NCBI RefSeq assembly: GCF_013170845.1
Contig: NZ_CP033367.1
Coordinates: 248,001 to 312,000 of the forward strand
Source of the DNA: Mesorhizobium loti R88b
GTDB taxonomy: Bacteria; Pseudomonadota; Alphaproteobacteria; Rhizobiales; Rhizobiaceae
Reading direction: 5' to 3'
DNA: 64,000 bases
Part shown: piece by piece, positions 26,692-34,240 of the stretch
Position numbering within the stretch: position 1 is the first letter of the stretch
How the letters are laid out: each line of letters opens with the position of its first letter
Notes under the pieces: model-generated
Databases searched by the model: none
What the model saw: only the letters and a program-made list of their open reading frames with translations
Told to the model about the DNA's origin: nothing
Translations under genes and position numbers: made by a program

Positions 26692-26844
26692 ATGGAACAG
26701 AATGTTGAAAAGCATGAGTACGAAACGCCCAGCCTGACGGTACATGGTTCGATCGAAACCATCACCCAGGGTGGTGGCGGCAGCACGGCAATCGACGCGT
26801 CGTTTCCGGCGCACACCCCGATTGGCGATCTGACGTTCTCCTGA
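26692..26844 (+). CDS. Lasso peptide precursor (A gene)
   Basis: A 50-residue peptide behind GGAGAG. The leader has YETPSLTVHGSIETITQ (residues 10-26), matching the YxxPxLxxxG motif read by lasso B1 proteins, and threonine at -2 of the likely cleavage site Q26/G27. The predicted core (27-50, 24 residues) starts GGGGSTAID, so Gly27 and Asp35 can form a nine-residue macrolactam ring; the tail includes two Phe, a His and a second Asp, and ends in Ser50. By hand, the cyclised core is about 2257.07 Da monoisotopic. A terminal serine is the substrate of the HPrK-like kinases of paeninodin-type clusters, and such a kinase is encoded here. Confidence 0.85.
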   Translation: MEQNVEKHEYETPSLTVHGSIETITQGGGGSTAIDASFPAHTPIGDLTFS

Positions 26845-26854
26845 GACTAGCCTG

Positions 26855-26886
26855 ATTCTGGAGGAGTGACGTTGGGCCTCCAGGAT
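26855..26886 (+). promoter_or_regulatory. RNA hairpin after lasso precursor gene
   Basis: Arms ATTCTGGAGG and CCTCCAGGAT pair over 10 bp with one G-U wobble, around a 12-base loop, 10 bp after the precursor stop. Hairpins between precursor and enzyme genes are known in proteobacterial lasso operons and could protect the precursor mRNA 3' end. Confidence 0.5.
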
Positions 26887-26905
26887 TGAAGACCGTGAAT
26901 GGAGC

Positions 26906-26935
26906 CGGGGATGAAAATCCCCGACTTTCCCTTTT
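26906..26935 (+). terminator. Terminator-like hairpin between precursor and B1 gene
   Basis: CGGGGAT and ATCCCCG form a perfect 7-bp stem closed by a GAAA loop (26906-26923), followed by ACTTTCCCTTTT. It resembles a weak Rho-independent terminator that would lower read-through into the enzyme genes. Confidence 0.55.
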
Positions 26936-26978
26936 GAACTGACGACGCGTAGACCGTGTGTTTCAAACGAGGTTTTGG

Positions 26979-27278
26979 ATGAACTGGAACCCATCCGAGC
27001 GCGATAATGTGAGCGCCACGAAGGATGCCGTGGCTTGCGACTTCGGTGAAGGCCTCGCGCTCCTCAATCTTAAATCCAATATTTATTACAGCCTCAACGG
27101 CGTCGGCGCGTTCATCTGGGAGCTGATCCAGGAGCCGAAGTCGATCGCCGATATCCGTGGCGCTGTGCTTGCGCGCTACAATGTCGACGCCGAGCGCTGC
27201 AAGGCCGACGTCGACGCCTTGCTGAAAGGCCTGGCCGAAAACGGACTTGCGAGGCTGCACAATGAGGCACTTGTCTAG
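26979..27278 (+). CDS. Lasso leader-binding protein B1 (PqqD-like RRE)
   Basis: A 99-residue PqqD-family protein, the RiPP recognition element that binds the lasso leader and presents it to the B2 peptidase and cyclase. The sequence has ACDFGEGLALLNLKSNIYYSLNGVGAFIWELI here split as strand-strand-helix, with the family's LN..GxxIW pattern, then IRGAVLARYNVD and a C-terminal helix (DVDALLKGLAENGL). ATG 26979 lies 8 bases after AGG; a GTG 21 bases earlier is less likely. It ends 17 bp inside the next gene, showing coupling. PqqD proteins also occur in HPr-rel-A systems, but the presence of B2 and cyclase genes favours lasso. Confidence 0.88.
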   Translation: MNWNPSERDNVSATKDAVACDFGEGLALLNLKSNIYYSLNGVGAFIWELIQEPKSIADIRGAVLARYNVDAERCKADVDALLKGLAENGLARLHNEALV

Positions 27279-27780
27279 GCCGGTTCCGCAAAAGGCCGTG
27301 GTTTCTCGGCAAAGACCTGCGGCGGAAAGACGTCCGAGGCCAGCGAACCGTCGGCCCCGCAAGCCGGGCTTGACCAGGGTTCTCTTCCTGAGCGGCTCGG
27401 AAGCACTCTTCCTTTGCCATTGCCTGCTAGTGGTCACGACCGTCCGGCTTGGGCTGACGTTGTTTTCGTACAACCGTGTTCGCGGCATGGTGACCCGGCT
27501 CAACGCGCACCAGTGCGCAAGCATGGGCGAGTTGCGGCTCGTCGCCTGGGGGGTTGCCGCGGCCGCACGGTTCGTGCCGCGCGCCTCTTGCCTCACCCAG
27601 GCGCTTTCGGGCCAATACATTCTCGCGCGCCAGGGCAATGCCTCCAACATCCGCATCGGTATCGAACGCGGCACCGGCCAGCAACTGAAAGCGCATGCCT
27701 GGCTGGTCAGCGACAACCATGTCGTGCTTGGCGGCTCCATCGATGGTTTCGCGCATCTGGTAGACCACGGCAGCCGATGA
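27262..27780 (+). CDS. Lasso leader peptidase B2 (transglutaminase-like)
   Basis: A 172-residue transglutaminase-fold cysteine protease that removes the leader peptide. The catalytic set is visible: cysteine in RASCLTQAL (about residue 113), histidine in AHAWLVSD (about 151) and the aspartate shortly after. The first 40 residues are strongly basic (RPVPQKAVVSRQRPAAERR and on), which is unusual, followed by a hydrophobic stretch (LFLCHCLLVV). ATG 27262 has AGG upstream and overlaps B1 by 17 bp; its stop overlaps the cyclase start as ATGA. In most Proteobacteria B1 and B2 are fused; the split form here is more like actinobacterial and firmicute clusters. Confidence 0.87.
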   Translation: MRHLSRPVPQKAVVSRQRPAAERRPRPANRRPRKPGLTRVLFLSGSEALFLCHCLLVVTTVRLGLTLFSYNRVRGMVTRLNAHQCASMGELRLVAWGVAAAARFVPRASCLTQALSGQYILARQGNASNIRIGIERGTGQQLKAHAWLVSDNHVVLGGSIDGFAHLVDHGSR

Positions 27781-29699
27781 GCGGCGTGGCCGGAATCCTG
27801 CTGCGACAGGAGCCCGCGCCGGCGGACGCAGCGACCGACATCCAACGGATGCTGGCACGCATGCGTCATCGCGGCCCTGACGGAAATTCATGGTGGCTGG
27901 ACAGCGGCATCGCGCTTGGCCACGCCTGGCTGAACACGACCGATGAAGCCGGCCCCGGCCCGCTGACCATGGCCGGCGGCAAGCTCGCCATCACCGCCGA
28001 TTGCCGGCTGGACAATCGCGACGAGCTGATGGCGAGGCTCGGCATACGCGACAGGTCGGTTGCGGACGCGACATTGCTGATGCGGGCCTATCTGCGCTGG
28101 GGGGAAGCCAGCCCCGTGCATCTGCAAGGCGATTTCGCCTTTGCCATCTGGGACGCCGAGCGGCAGCTGTTGTTTTGCGCGCGCGACCATTTCGGGGTCA
28201 AGCCATTCTACTACCACGCAGCGGACCGGCGCTTTGCCTTCGCCTCCGAGATCGGGCCCATGCTTGACCTCGACGGGATTGGCGCGCGCATCAGCGAGCG
28301 CAGCATTTCGGGGTTCCTGGCCGGACTTCCCGACGACCCGCAATCCACCGCCTACAGCGACATCTTCAGCCTGCCGGCGCGCCACAGCCTCACCGTCACC
28401 GCACAACAGGTGGTGCTGCGCCGATATTGGCAGATCGAGCCGTCGCCGCGACCGTTGCGGTCGGATGCGGCGGAAGAATTCGCCCATCTGTTCTCGCAAT
28501 CGGTGCGCAACCGCATGCGCGGAAGCCAGTCGATCGGCGCGATGCTGAGCGGCGGCCTCGATTCGTCGTCGATCGCCTGTGTCGCCGGCCTGCAGAACGC
28601 CGCCGATCGCAAACCGAAGCTGCCGACCTTCTCGCTGATTTTCGACAAGGGCTCGCCGATGGACGAGCGCCCCTTCATCGATGCCGTGCTCGATCAGCAG
28701 AAGACCGACCCGACGCTGATCCCTGTCGGCAATTACGCACCCTTTGCGGAATTCGAGCGGGTCCTTGAAGAGCAGGAAGGCACCTTCCTGGCACCGGGCC
28801 TGACGCTCACCCGCGGCATCTACCGGACGGCGGGCGCCAAGGGCATCAAGGTGCTTCTCGACGGCCATGGCGGCGACGAGGTCGTTTCCCCGGGACATGG
28901 CCATCTGCACGAGCTTGCCAATGGCGGCAGGTGGCTGGACCTTTGGCGCGAGGTCCGCAGCGCCTCCAACACCTATGGCGACAGCACGTTTGGGCTCTAT
29001 TTCCAGTTCCTGACCCTTTACGGACCGGCCTGGCGGATCGCCAAGGCGAGACAGATGGCGACCAGGGTTCTCAACAAGATACGCAAGCCCACGCAAATGC
29101 AGCGCGGCCGCAGCTGGCGCGACCTGGTCAATCCAGACCTGGCCAGGCGGACCGAACTTATCGACCGCTTCCATCGCGCCGGCTACATGCCGCCCGGCGT
29201 CCAGGCCAGCGACGCGCTCAGCCATCGCTGGATCCTGTCCAACGGCTACGTGCCGCACTCTTTCGAGGTGCTCGACAAGGCGGCTGCCAATTTCGGCGTC
29301 GAACCGCGCTATCCCTTCTGGGACAAGCCGCTGGTCGAGTTCTGCCTGGCGCTGCCGGGCGAGGAAAAACTCAGCCACGGCTTTGGCCGCTATGTGCTTC
29401 GCCGCGCCATGGAAGGAATCCTGCCGGCAGAGGTCCAGTGGCGGCGCACCAAGATTGATTTCACCGCCAATCTCGTCAACGGCATGGTGCGCAACCATCG
29501 CGACCTGCTGGAACAATTGCTGGTCTCGGATGCCGACCGCATCGCGCCCTATGTCAACCTGCCACAGGTGAGCGCCGCCTATGCACGGCTGCTGCGCCAG
29601 CCGGACCAGGCAGCACCGCTCGATGTCCAGTATGTCTGGCGCTCGGCCTCACTGTCGCTCTGGCTGCGGCAAGTCCAGCACAGCGAGAGTCCCGCATGA
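27777..29699 (+). CDS. Lasso cyclase C (asparagine synthase-like)
   Basis: A 640-residue protein with the class II glutamine amidotransferase and asparagine synthase layout. The N-terminus is MSGVAGILL: the nucleophile Cys2 of true asparagine synthases is Ser here, so glutaminase activity should be lost, as in lasso cyclases. RGPDGNSWW and RDHFGVKPFYY mark the N-terminal domain. The synthetase domain has the ATP-pyrophosphatase loop MLSGGLDSSSIA (about residues 256-267) and LDGHGGDEVVS. It would adenylate Asp35 of the precursor and close the ring on Gly27. It overlaps B2 by ATGA, and the kinase gene start overlaps its stop. Confidence 0.9.
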   Translation: MSGVAGILLRQEPAPADAATDIQRMLARMRHRGPDGNSWWLDSGIALGHAWLNTTDEAGPGPLTMAGGKLAITADCRLDNRDELMARLGIRDRSVADATLLMRAYLRWGEASPVHLQGDFAFAIWDAERQLLFCARDHFGVKPFYYHAADRRFAFASEIGPMLDLDGIGARISERSISGFLAGLPDDPQSTAYSDIFSLPARHSLTVTAQQVVLRRYWQIEPSPRPLRSDAAEEFAHLFSQSVRNRMRGSQSIGAMLSGGLDSSSIACVAGLQNAADRKPKLPTFSLIFDKGSPMDERPFIDAVLDQQKTDPTLIPVGNYAPFAEFERVLEEQEGTFLAPGLTLTRGIYRTAGAKGIKVLLDGHGGDEVVSPGHGHLHELANGGRWLDLWREVRSASNTYGDSTFGLYFQFLTLYGPAWRIAKARQMATRVLNKIRKPTQMQRGRSWRDLVNPDLARRTELIDRFHRAGYMPPGVQASDALSHRWILSNGYVPHSFEVLDKAAANFGVEPRYPFWDKPLVEFCLALPGEEKLSHGFGRYVLRRAMEGILPAEVQWRRTKIDFTANLVNGMVRNHRDLLEQLLVSDADRIAPYVNLPQVSAAYARLLRQPDQAAPLDVQYVWRSASLSLWLRQVQHSESPA

Positions 29700-30727
29700 T
29701 GCCTCGCAACCAGCCACTCGCCACCTACCTTGATAATCCGCCTTCGCCTGGCGGGATGGTCAGAAAGTGCCATTTTTACCGGGCGTACGGCCTGACCGTC
29801 GCGTCCGATGTGGCCTTGCCCGAGCTGGAGCCGGCGGAACCGGCGGAGCCGGATATCCTGATCGCCATCGGCACGATCGACATGCCGAAGCCTTCGCCCG
29901 AGGCCGCTACGATCTTCCGCTTCGAGCCGGACCGGCAATATCTGGCGTGGCATGCCGTCGGCGCCTTCCTGATCAGCGATTTCAGCCGCATCGACATCGA
30001 GCCAGCGCCCGGCGTCGATGACGCGCTGCTCGCCTTCCCGTTGCTGGGACCGGTGTTGGCGCTGCTGCTGCACCAGCGTGGCCTGCTCGTCCTGCATGCC
30101 AGCGCCATCGCGGTGGCCGGCAAGGGCGCCATCTTCATGGGCGACAAGGGCGCCGGCAAATCGACGACGGCAAGCGCGCTGATCCGGGCCGGGCATGATC
30201 TGCTTACCGACGATGTCGTGGCGCTCGATCTCGCCAAACCGGACGCGCCGATGATCGTTCCGGGCTTTCCGCAGATCAAGCTTGCCGCCGACGCCGCGGC
30301 CGCGATTTCGCTGGGGCAAGCGGAGGTGCGGCCGCAAGTGCATCCGGCGATCGAGAAGATGCAACATCGCCTGCACGGCGCCTTCTCCGGCGGCACGGTG
30401 CCGGCGACCAGGATCTATGTCCTCGAGCGCGGCCAAAGAGCCGCGGTTACGGCCTTGCCCGGCATCGCCGCCTTGCCGGCGATCATCAAATTTTCCTACG
30501 TGACGCGGTTCGGCCGCGCGGCGCTGTCTGGCGATTTCGCGGCGCTGCATTTTCGCCAATGTTCAGCAATCGCTAACCATGTCGGCGTGTTCCGGCTGGA
30601 AGTTCCGGCCGGCCTCGACAGGATTGGCGAGGCCGTGGAGTTGGTCGAAACCGATCTCGCAGCCGGGGATCTGGCGGCCGGGAGTCTGGCAGCCAAGGAT
30701 CTGGCGGCTGGCCGTCGGCAGCGGTGA
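29696..30727 (+). CDS. HPr kinase-like protein, probable lasso peptide kinase
   Basis: A 343-residue protein with the HPrK/P-type P-loop: LHASAIAVAGKGAIFMGD here read as two strands leading to GDKGAGKST (about residues 148-156), then LLTDDVVAL with the acidic pair that activates water or serine. The first 110 residues lack catalytic motifs. Homologues in paeninodin and pseudomycoidin clusters phosphorylate the C-terminal serine of the precursor; the precursor here ends in serine, so the same reaction is expected. The last 25 residues carry short DLAAG-type repeats encoded by 15-base units. Overlaps with both neighbours show one operon. Confidence 0.85.
   Translation: MMPRNQPLATYLDNPPSPGGMVRKCHFYRAYGLTVASDVALPELEPAEPAEPDILIAIGTIDMPKPSPEAATIFRFEPDRQYLAWHAVGAFLISDFSRIDIEPAPGVDDALLAFPLLGPVLALLLHQRGLLVLHASAIAVAGKGAIFMGDKGAGKSTTASALIRAGHDLLTDDVVALDLAKPDAPMIVPGFPQIKLAADAAAAISLGQAEVRPQVHPAIEKMQHRLHGAFSGGTVPATRIYVLERGQRAAVTALPGIAALPAIIKFSYVTRFGRAALSGDFAALHFRQCSAIANHVGVFRLEVPAGLDRIGEAVELVETDLAAGDLAAGSLAAKDLAAGRRQR
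30652..30714 (+). repeat. Degenerate 15-base tandem repeat in kinase C-terminus
   Basis: About four imperfect copies of a unit encoding DLAAG/SLAAK (GATCTGGCGGCCGGG-like) end the kinase gene. The repeats are variable in the first codon and third positions, suggesting an older expansion that adds a helical tail of unclear use. Confidence 0.7.
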
Positions 30728-32577
30728 GCGCAATCATGGCGAAGCCTTCAATCCTCCGTCTGTCGCTGTTTCGCGATGTCGCCGCGCTCGGCGCCGTCAT
30801 TGCCCAGATCGGCGGCCGGCGAACCTGGACGGCGCTGCTGTTCCTGATCCTCGGCAGCCTGACGGAAGGCATTTCCATCCTGCTTTTGGTGCCGCTGCTG
30901 CACCTGGTCGGGCGCGCCGACCAGGATTTCGCGGTGCGGTTGCCGAACAACGATTTCGTGCGCTGGTTGGTGCCGGACGGAACGCTGCAACTGACGACGG
31001 TGCTGTGCGCGCTGGTCGGGCTTGTTGCCGTGCAGGCCGCGTTCAACCGCTTCAAGTCGGTTTACATGGCCAGGCTTCTCTTCGATTTCATCAACCGCTT
31101 GCGCATGAACCTGTTCGAAAGCATCGGCAAGGCGCGCTGGGGCGTGTTCTCGCGCATGCGTAGCTCGGATCTCGACCATGCCCTGACCGGCGACATCGAC
31201 CGCGTCCAGGGCGCCGCCTTCTCGCTGCTCATGCTGGTGCAGATATCAGTGCTGCTGGTGGGCTATCTCGTGATCTCGATGTTCATCTCGCCTGTCATGA
31301 CGGCGTTTGCCATCGTCATCGGCATCGTGATGTTCATAGCGCTGCAGCCGTTTCGCGCGCGCGCCACCGCCTTTGGCCGGGTCCTGACGACCAATCGCCA
31401 GGATCAGTACCGCACGGTCTCGGAGTTCCTCGGTGGCATCAAGGTGGCCAAGAGCCTGAATGTCGAGGCCAGCTATTTCGCGCAACTGCAGGCAACGCTC
31501 GAAAAGATGAAGGCCGACAACATCAACTATGTCAGCAACAGCTCGATCGGCACCGCCGTGTTCCAGGTGGCGAGCGTCGTCGGCTTGAGCCTGTTCATCT
31601 ATGTGGCGCTGGTCCGGTTCAACCTGTCGCTGGCCGAGATTGTCGTGCTGCTGCTGGTTTTCATGCGCATCGCGCCGCGCTTCATGGACATGCAGACGCA
31701 GGCCCAGCAGGTGCTGATCAACCTGCCCGCCTATACGGCCATGCGCAGCCTGCAGGCCCGTTTCGACGCCGAGCGCGAGCCGGGCCATGCCGAATCGGAA
31801 GATTCGCAAAAGCTGTCGCTCGATACCGGACTGAACATTCGCGGCGTCTCCTTCGACTACGACGGCGCCGGCAAGGCGGTGGTGAGCGATATCACCTTCG
31901 GCCTTCCCTCGGGCAAGGTCACCGCCCTGATCGGGCCCTCGGGATCGGGCAAGAGCACGATCGCCGACGTGCTGCTTGGCCTGCTCGAGCCGACCACCGG
32001 CAAGATCCTTGTCGACGGCGTCGAGATCGATGCCAGCAATCGCCGGCGCTGGCGTAACCAGGTCGCCTATGTGCCGCAGGACGTGTTCCTGCTGCATGAC
32101 ACGATCGCGGCGAACCTGCGTCTTGCCGCGCCGCAAGCCAGCGACGACGATTTGTGGACCGCATTGCGTGCCGCTCATGCCGGCGAATTCGTCGAACGGC
32201 TCGATCATCGGCTGGATACGGTGGTCGGCGACCGTGGCGTGCGCCTCTCAGGCGGCGAGCGCCAGCGCATCGCGCTGGCGCGTGCGCTGCTGCGCAAGCC
32301 GTCGCTGCTCATCCTCGACGAGGCGACTAGCGCACTCGACTGGCAGAACCAGTCACTGATAGCCCGGTCGATCGACGGATTGCGCGGCACGATGACCATA
32401 CTGACCATCGCGCACCGGCCATCGATGATCGCCTTCGCCGACTGGGTGGTGGCGATGGAAGACGGCCGTGTCGTGGAAGTCGGGCAGTATCAGCGACTGA
32501 AGGCGAAGCCGGCGAGCCGGCTGTCCAAGATGCTGTCGGGAGAACAGTCGGAAACCGAACCCGCCAATGTGGCCTGA
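30724..32577 (+). CDS. Lasso peptide ABC exporter D
   Basis: A 617-residue ABC half-transporter with fused membrane and ATPase domains. Six hydrophobic segments occupy about residues 20-310. The ATPase domain has Walker A GPSGSGKST (about 402-410), the Q-loop AYVPQDV, signature LSGGERQR, Walker B LLILDEATSALD and the H-loop AHRPSM. It is expected to export the mature lasso peptide and give self-immunity. GTG 30724 overlaps the kinase stop as GTGA; ATG 30736 is an alternative. It is the last gene of the lasso operon and is convergent with exoX. No peptidase C39 domain is present, which fits removal of the leader by B2. Confidence 0.92.
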   Translation: MSAIMAKPSILRLSLFRDVAALGAVIAQIGGRRTWTALLFLILGSLTEGISILLLVPLLHLVGRADQDFAVRLPNNDFVRWLVPDGTLQLTTVLCALVGLVAVQAAFNRFKSVYMARLLFDFINRLRMNLFESIGKARWGVFSRMRSSDLDHALTGDIDRVQGAAFSLLMLVQISVLLVGYLVISMFISPVMTAFAIVIGIVMFIALQPFRARATAFGRVLTTNRQDQYRTVSEFLGGIKVAKSLNVEASYFAQLQATLEKMKADNINYVSNSSIGTAVFQVASVVGLSLFIYVALVRFNLSLAEIVVLLLVFMRIAPRFMDMQTQAQQVLINLPAYTAMRSLQARFDAEREPGHAESEDSQKLSLDTGLNIRGVSFDYDGAGKAVVSDITFGLPSGKVTALIGPSGSGKSTIADVLLGLLEPTTGKILVDGVEIDASNRRRWRNQVAYVPQDVFLLHDTIAANLRLAAPQASDDDLWTALRAAHAGEFVERLDHRLDTVVGDRGVRLSGGERQRIALARALLRKPSLLILDEATSALDWQNQSLIARSIDGLRGTMTILTIAHRPSMIAFADWVVAMEDGRVVEVGQYQRLKAKPASRLSKMLSGEQSETEPANVA

Positions 32578-32601
32578 AGCCAGGTCATATCCCCGTGGAA
32601 A

Positions 32602-32877
32602 CTAATGCAGGCTGCGCCTTGCACTGCCCAGCTTCTCGCCTTCCGAAACGTCGGGTGAGCTCAGCTTTCTTTCGGCCTCGCGCGCCATGTCGGCCGGCGT
32701 CGGCGCGCTCCTGGCGATCATGGCATAGACTAGGACGAAATAGCCGGCCTGAATGACCACGGCGCAGATGATGACACGCAGCAGTGTCGTGCCTATCGAC
32801 GCGCCGCCAAGCCAGGACCAGGCGACGACGATCGCAAGAGCGAAAACCATCCCGACGATGAATTTTGGAAGTGACAT
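32602..32877 (-). CDS. exoX: Exopolysaccharide production repressor, ExoX/SyrA-like
   Basis: A 91-residue inner-membrane protein with two membrane segments (FIVGMVFALAIVVAWSWL and LLRVIICAVVIQAGYFVLV) and a charged C-terminal tail. Size, topology and the QAGYFVLV segment match rhizobial ExoX/SyrA proteins, which act after transcription to lower exopolysaccharide production, probably by interfering with ExoY. ATG 32877 is used; a TTG two codons earlier is possible. It is encoded upstream of and divergent from exoY, as in other rhizobia, and is convergent with the lasso exporter gene. Confidence 0.8.
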   Translation of the reverse strand: MSLPKFIVGMVFALAIVVAWSWLGGASIGTTLLRVIICAVVIQAGYFVLVYAMIARSAPTPADMAREAERKLSSPDVSEGEKLGSARRSLH

Positions 32878-33105
32878 ACCCAACAGCCCATAAACCGGCT
32901 CGGGTTATATCCAACGATAGCCCCACCCGAGCGCCGTCCCTTGTTACGCGGGCTTGTAAGGATGCCCGCTATCGACCGGTTGCTTCCGGCCTTTCAACCT
33001 GTCGCCACTCTGACAGGTATAATTTGCAATTCTATTAAGGCGAGCAGAGGGCGGCAAGGGCAACCGCACATATTTTTGATTGAGCTTACGCGATCGACTC
33101 TGCCA

Positions 33106-33120
33106 TGCTGCAATGCACAC
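33106..33120. promoter_or_regulatory. Weak palindromic operator copy (TGCTGCAATGCACAC)
   Basis: The left half matches the exo consensus fully; the right half has lost symmetry. It lies in the exoX-exoY region. Confidence 0.3.
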
Positions 33121-33411
33121 TACCACAATTCACTCAACCTGAAGCGGCTATGTTTTTTCAGTACAATCCACAATATTAAGTAGTATTTTATGCTAATCGT
33201 CGCGAACTTCGCACCTTCCTAAAGCACTAAAATGTACCATTCCGGACCGCCGAGAACGGCTTGCCCAAAAATCGCCCCAAAAAGATCCTTATTTTTTTCC
33301 ACTTGCCCATTTATTGTCACAAATGTGCTAAGCATCCCGAAAAATGTGCATCGCTAGCTTATAATTTAGTCAATTCATGACGTGACTATTTCAAGGGTCT
33401 GGGAAATTGTG

Positions 33412-33426
33412 TGTTGCGCTGCAGCA
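33412..33426. promoter_or_regulatory. Palindromic operator copy upstream of exoY (TGTTGCGCTGCAGCA)
   Basis: A perfect match to TGYTGCR-N-YGCARCA with TTGC-N3-GCAG, 52 bp before the exoY start. Confidence 0.6.
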
Positions 33427-33478
33427 TTTTTTTGATATCTTTGTGGTGAACCATTCGTTCAACGCATGGAGTTTCCGC

Positions 33479-34156
33479 ATGAGGGATATTGCCAAGTCGG
33501 CCACGGCGGACTTTTCGCAGCCTGACACCGACTTTCCGCCGCCAATCGGCGGCCTCATCAAGCGCAGCTTCGATATTGCCGGTTCGCTGGCTGGTTTGAT
33601 TGCTCTCAGCCCGCTGTTTGTGATGATAGCGCTGCTGGTCAAGTTTTCCGACGGTGGATCGATTTTCTACGGTCATCGGCGAATCGGTCGCGGCGGACGG
33701 ATTTTTCCGTGCCTGAAGTTCCGCACCATGGTTCCGGACGGCGACAAGGTGCTGGCTGCCTACCTTGCCACCAATCCGGACGCCAATGCGGAATGGGTGG
33801 CTACCCGCAAATTGAAGAACGATCCGCGCGTCACCCGTGTCGGCGCGGTGTTGCGCAAGCTTAGCCTCGATGAACTGCCGCAGATCATCAACATCCTGCA
33901 GGGCGACATGAGCCTTGTCGGGCCTCGTCCGGTGGTGCGCGACGAGCTGGAAATCTACGGCAGTGCCGCCGTGTACTATCTGAAGTCGCGGCCCGGCCTG
34001 ACCGGCCTGTGGCAGGTCAGCGGCCGCAACGACGTCTCCTACGACAGCCGTGTCGCCTTCGATCGCCACTATGTCGAGAATTGGTCGCTGTTCGGCGACG
34101 TGCGCATCATCATCAAGACTGTGCCGGCCGTCTGGATGTCACGCGGCTCTTACTGA
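33479..34156 (+). CDS. exoY: Undecaprenyl-phosphate galactosephosphotransferase ExoY
   Basis: A 225-residue membrane-anchored sugar-phosphate transferase, the same size as S. meliloti ExoY. One membrane segment ([22 protein letters not shown], split by function) follows the KRSFD motif. The catalytic core has [33 protein letters not shown] and [13 protein letters not shown], all characteristic. It starts exopolysaccharide assembly by moving galactose-1-phosphate from UDP-galactose to undecaprenyl phosphate. ATG 33479 follows GGAG by 8 bases; the open frame upstream runs through the operator. It is 84 bp upstream of exoF. Confidence 0.94.
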   Translation: MRDIAKSATADFSQPDTDFPPPIGGLIKRSFDIAGSLAGLIALSPLFVMIALLVKFSDGGSIFYGHRRIGRGGRIFPCLKFRTMVPDGDKVLAAYLATNPDANAEWVATRKLKNDPRVTRVGAVLRKLSLDELPQIINILQGDMSLVGPRPVVRDELEIYGSAAVYYLKSRPGLTGLWQVSGRNDVSYDSRVAFDRHYVENWSLFGDVRIIIKTVPAVWMSRGSY

Positions 34157-34240
34157 CCGGCCGCCGGCACCAGGCATCCGGCGGCAAGCTCATCGGGCGA
34201 TGGGGCTAAAACGGATCGGAACGTTCAGTTGAAAACAGAC

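Larger units (their letters stand above)
32878..33478. other. AT-rich exoX-exoY divergent region
   Basis: A 601-bp stretch without a gene, clearly richer in A and T than the rest of the window, mainly from 32990 to 33440. It holds a strong palindromic site at 33412-33426 and a half-conserved one at 33106-33120, plus a TATAAT at 33360-33365 without a good -35. Such a long AT-rich region before exoY is a typical target for MucR/RosR-type regulators (inference). Confidence 0.55.

Noticed and set aside
27888..29516. A 542-codon open frame antisense to the lasso cyclase
   Set aside because: The plus strand has intact ATP-pyrophosphatase motifs; the antisense frame is a codon-bias artefact.
25044..32577. 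HPr-rel-A system instead of a lasso system
   Set aside because: That system also pairs PqqD-like and HprK-like proteins, but the peptidase B2, a cyclase with lost Cys2 and a small peptide with a leader motif, ring Gly and Asp are better explained by lasso biosynthesis.
33360..33365. TATAAT as an exoY -10 box
   Set aside because: No acceptable -35 lies 16-18 bp upstream, and AT-rich DNA gives such hexamers by chance.
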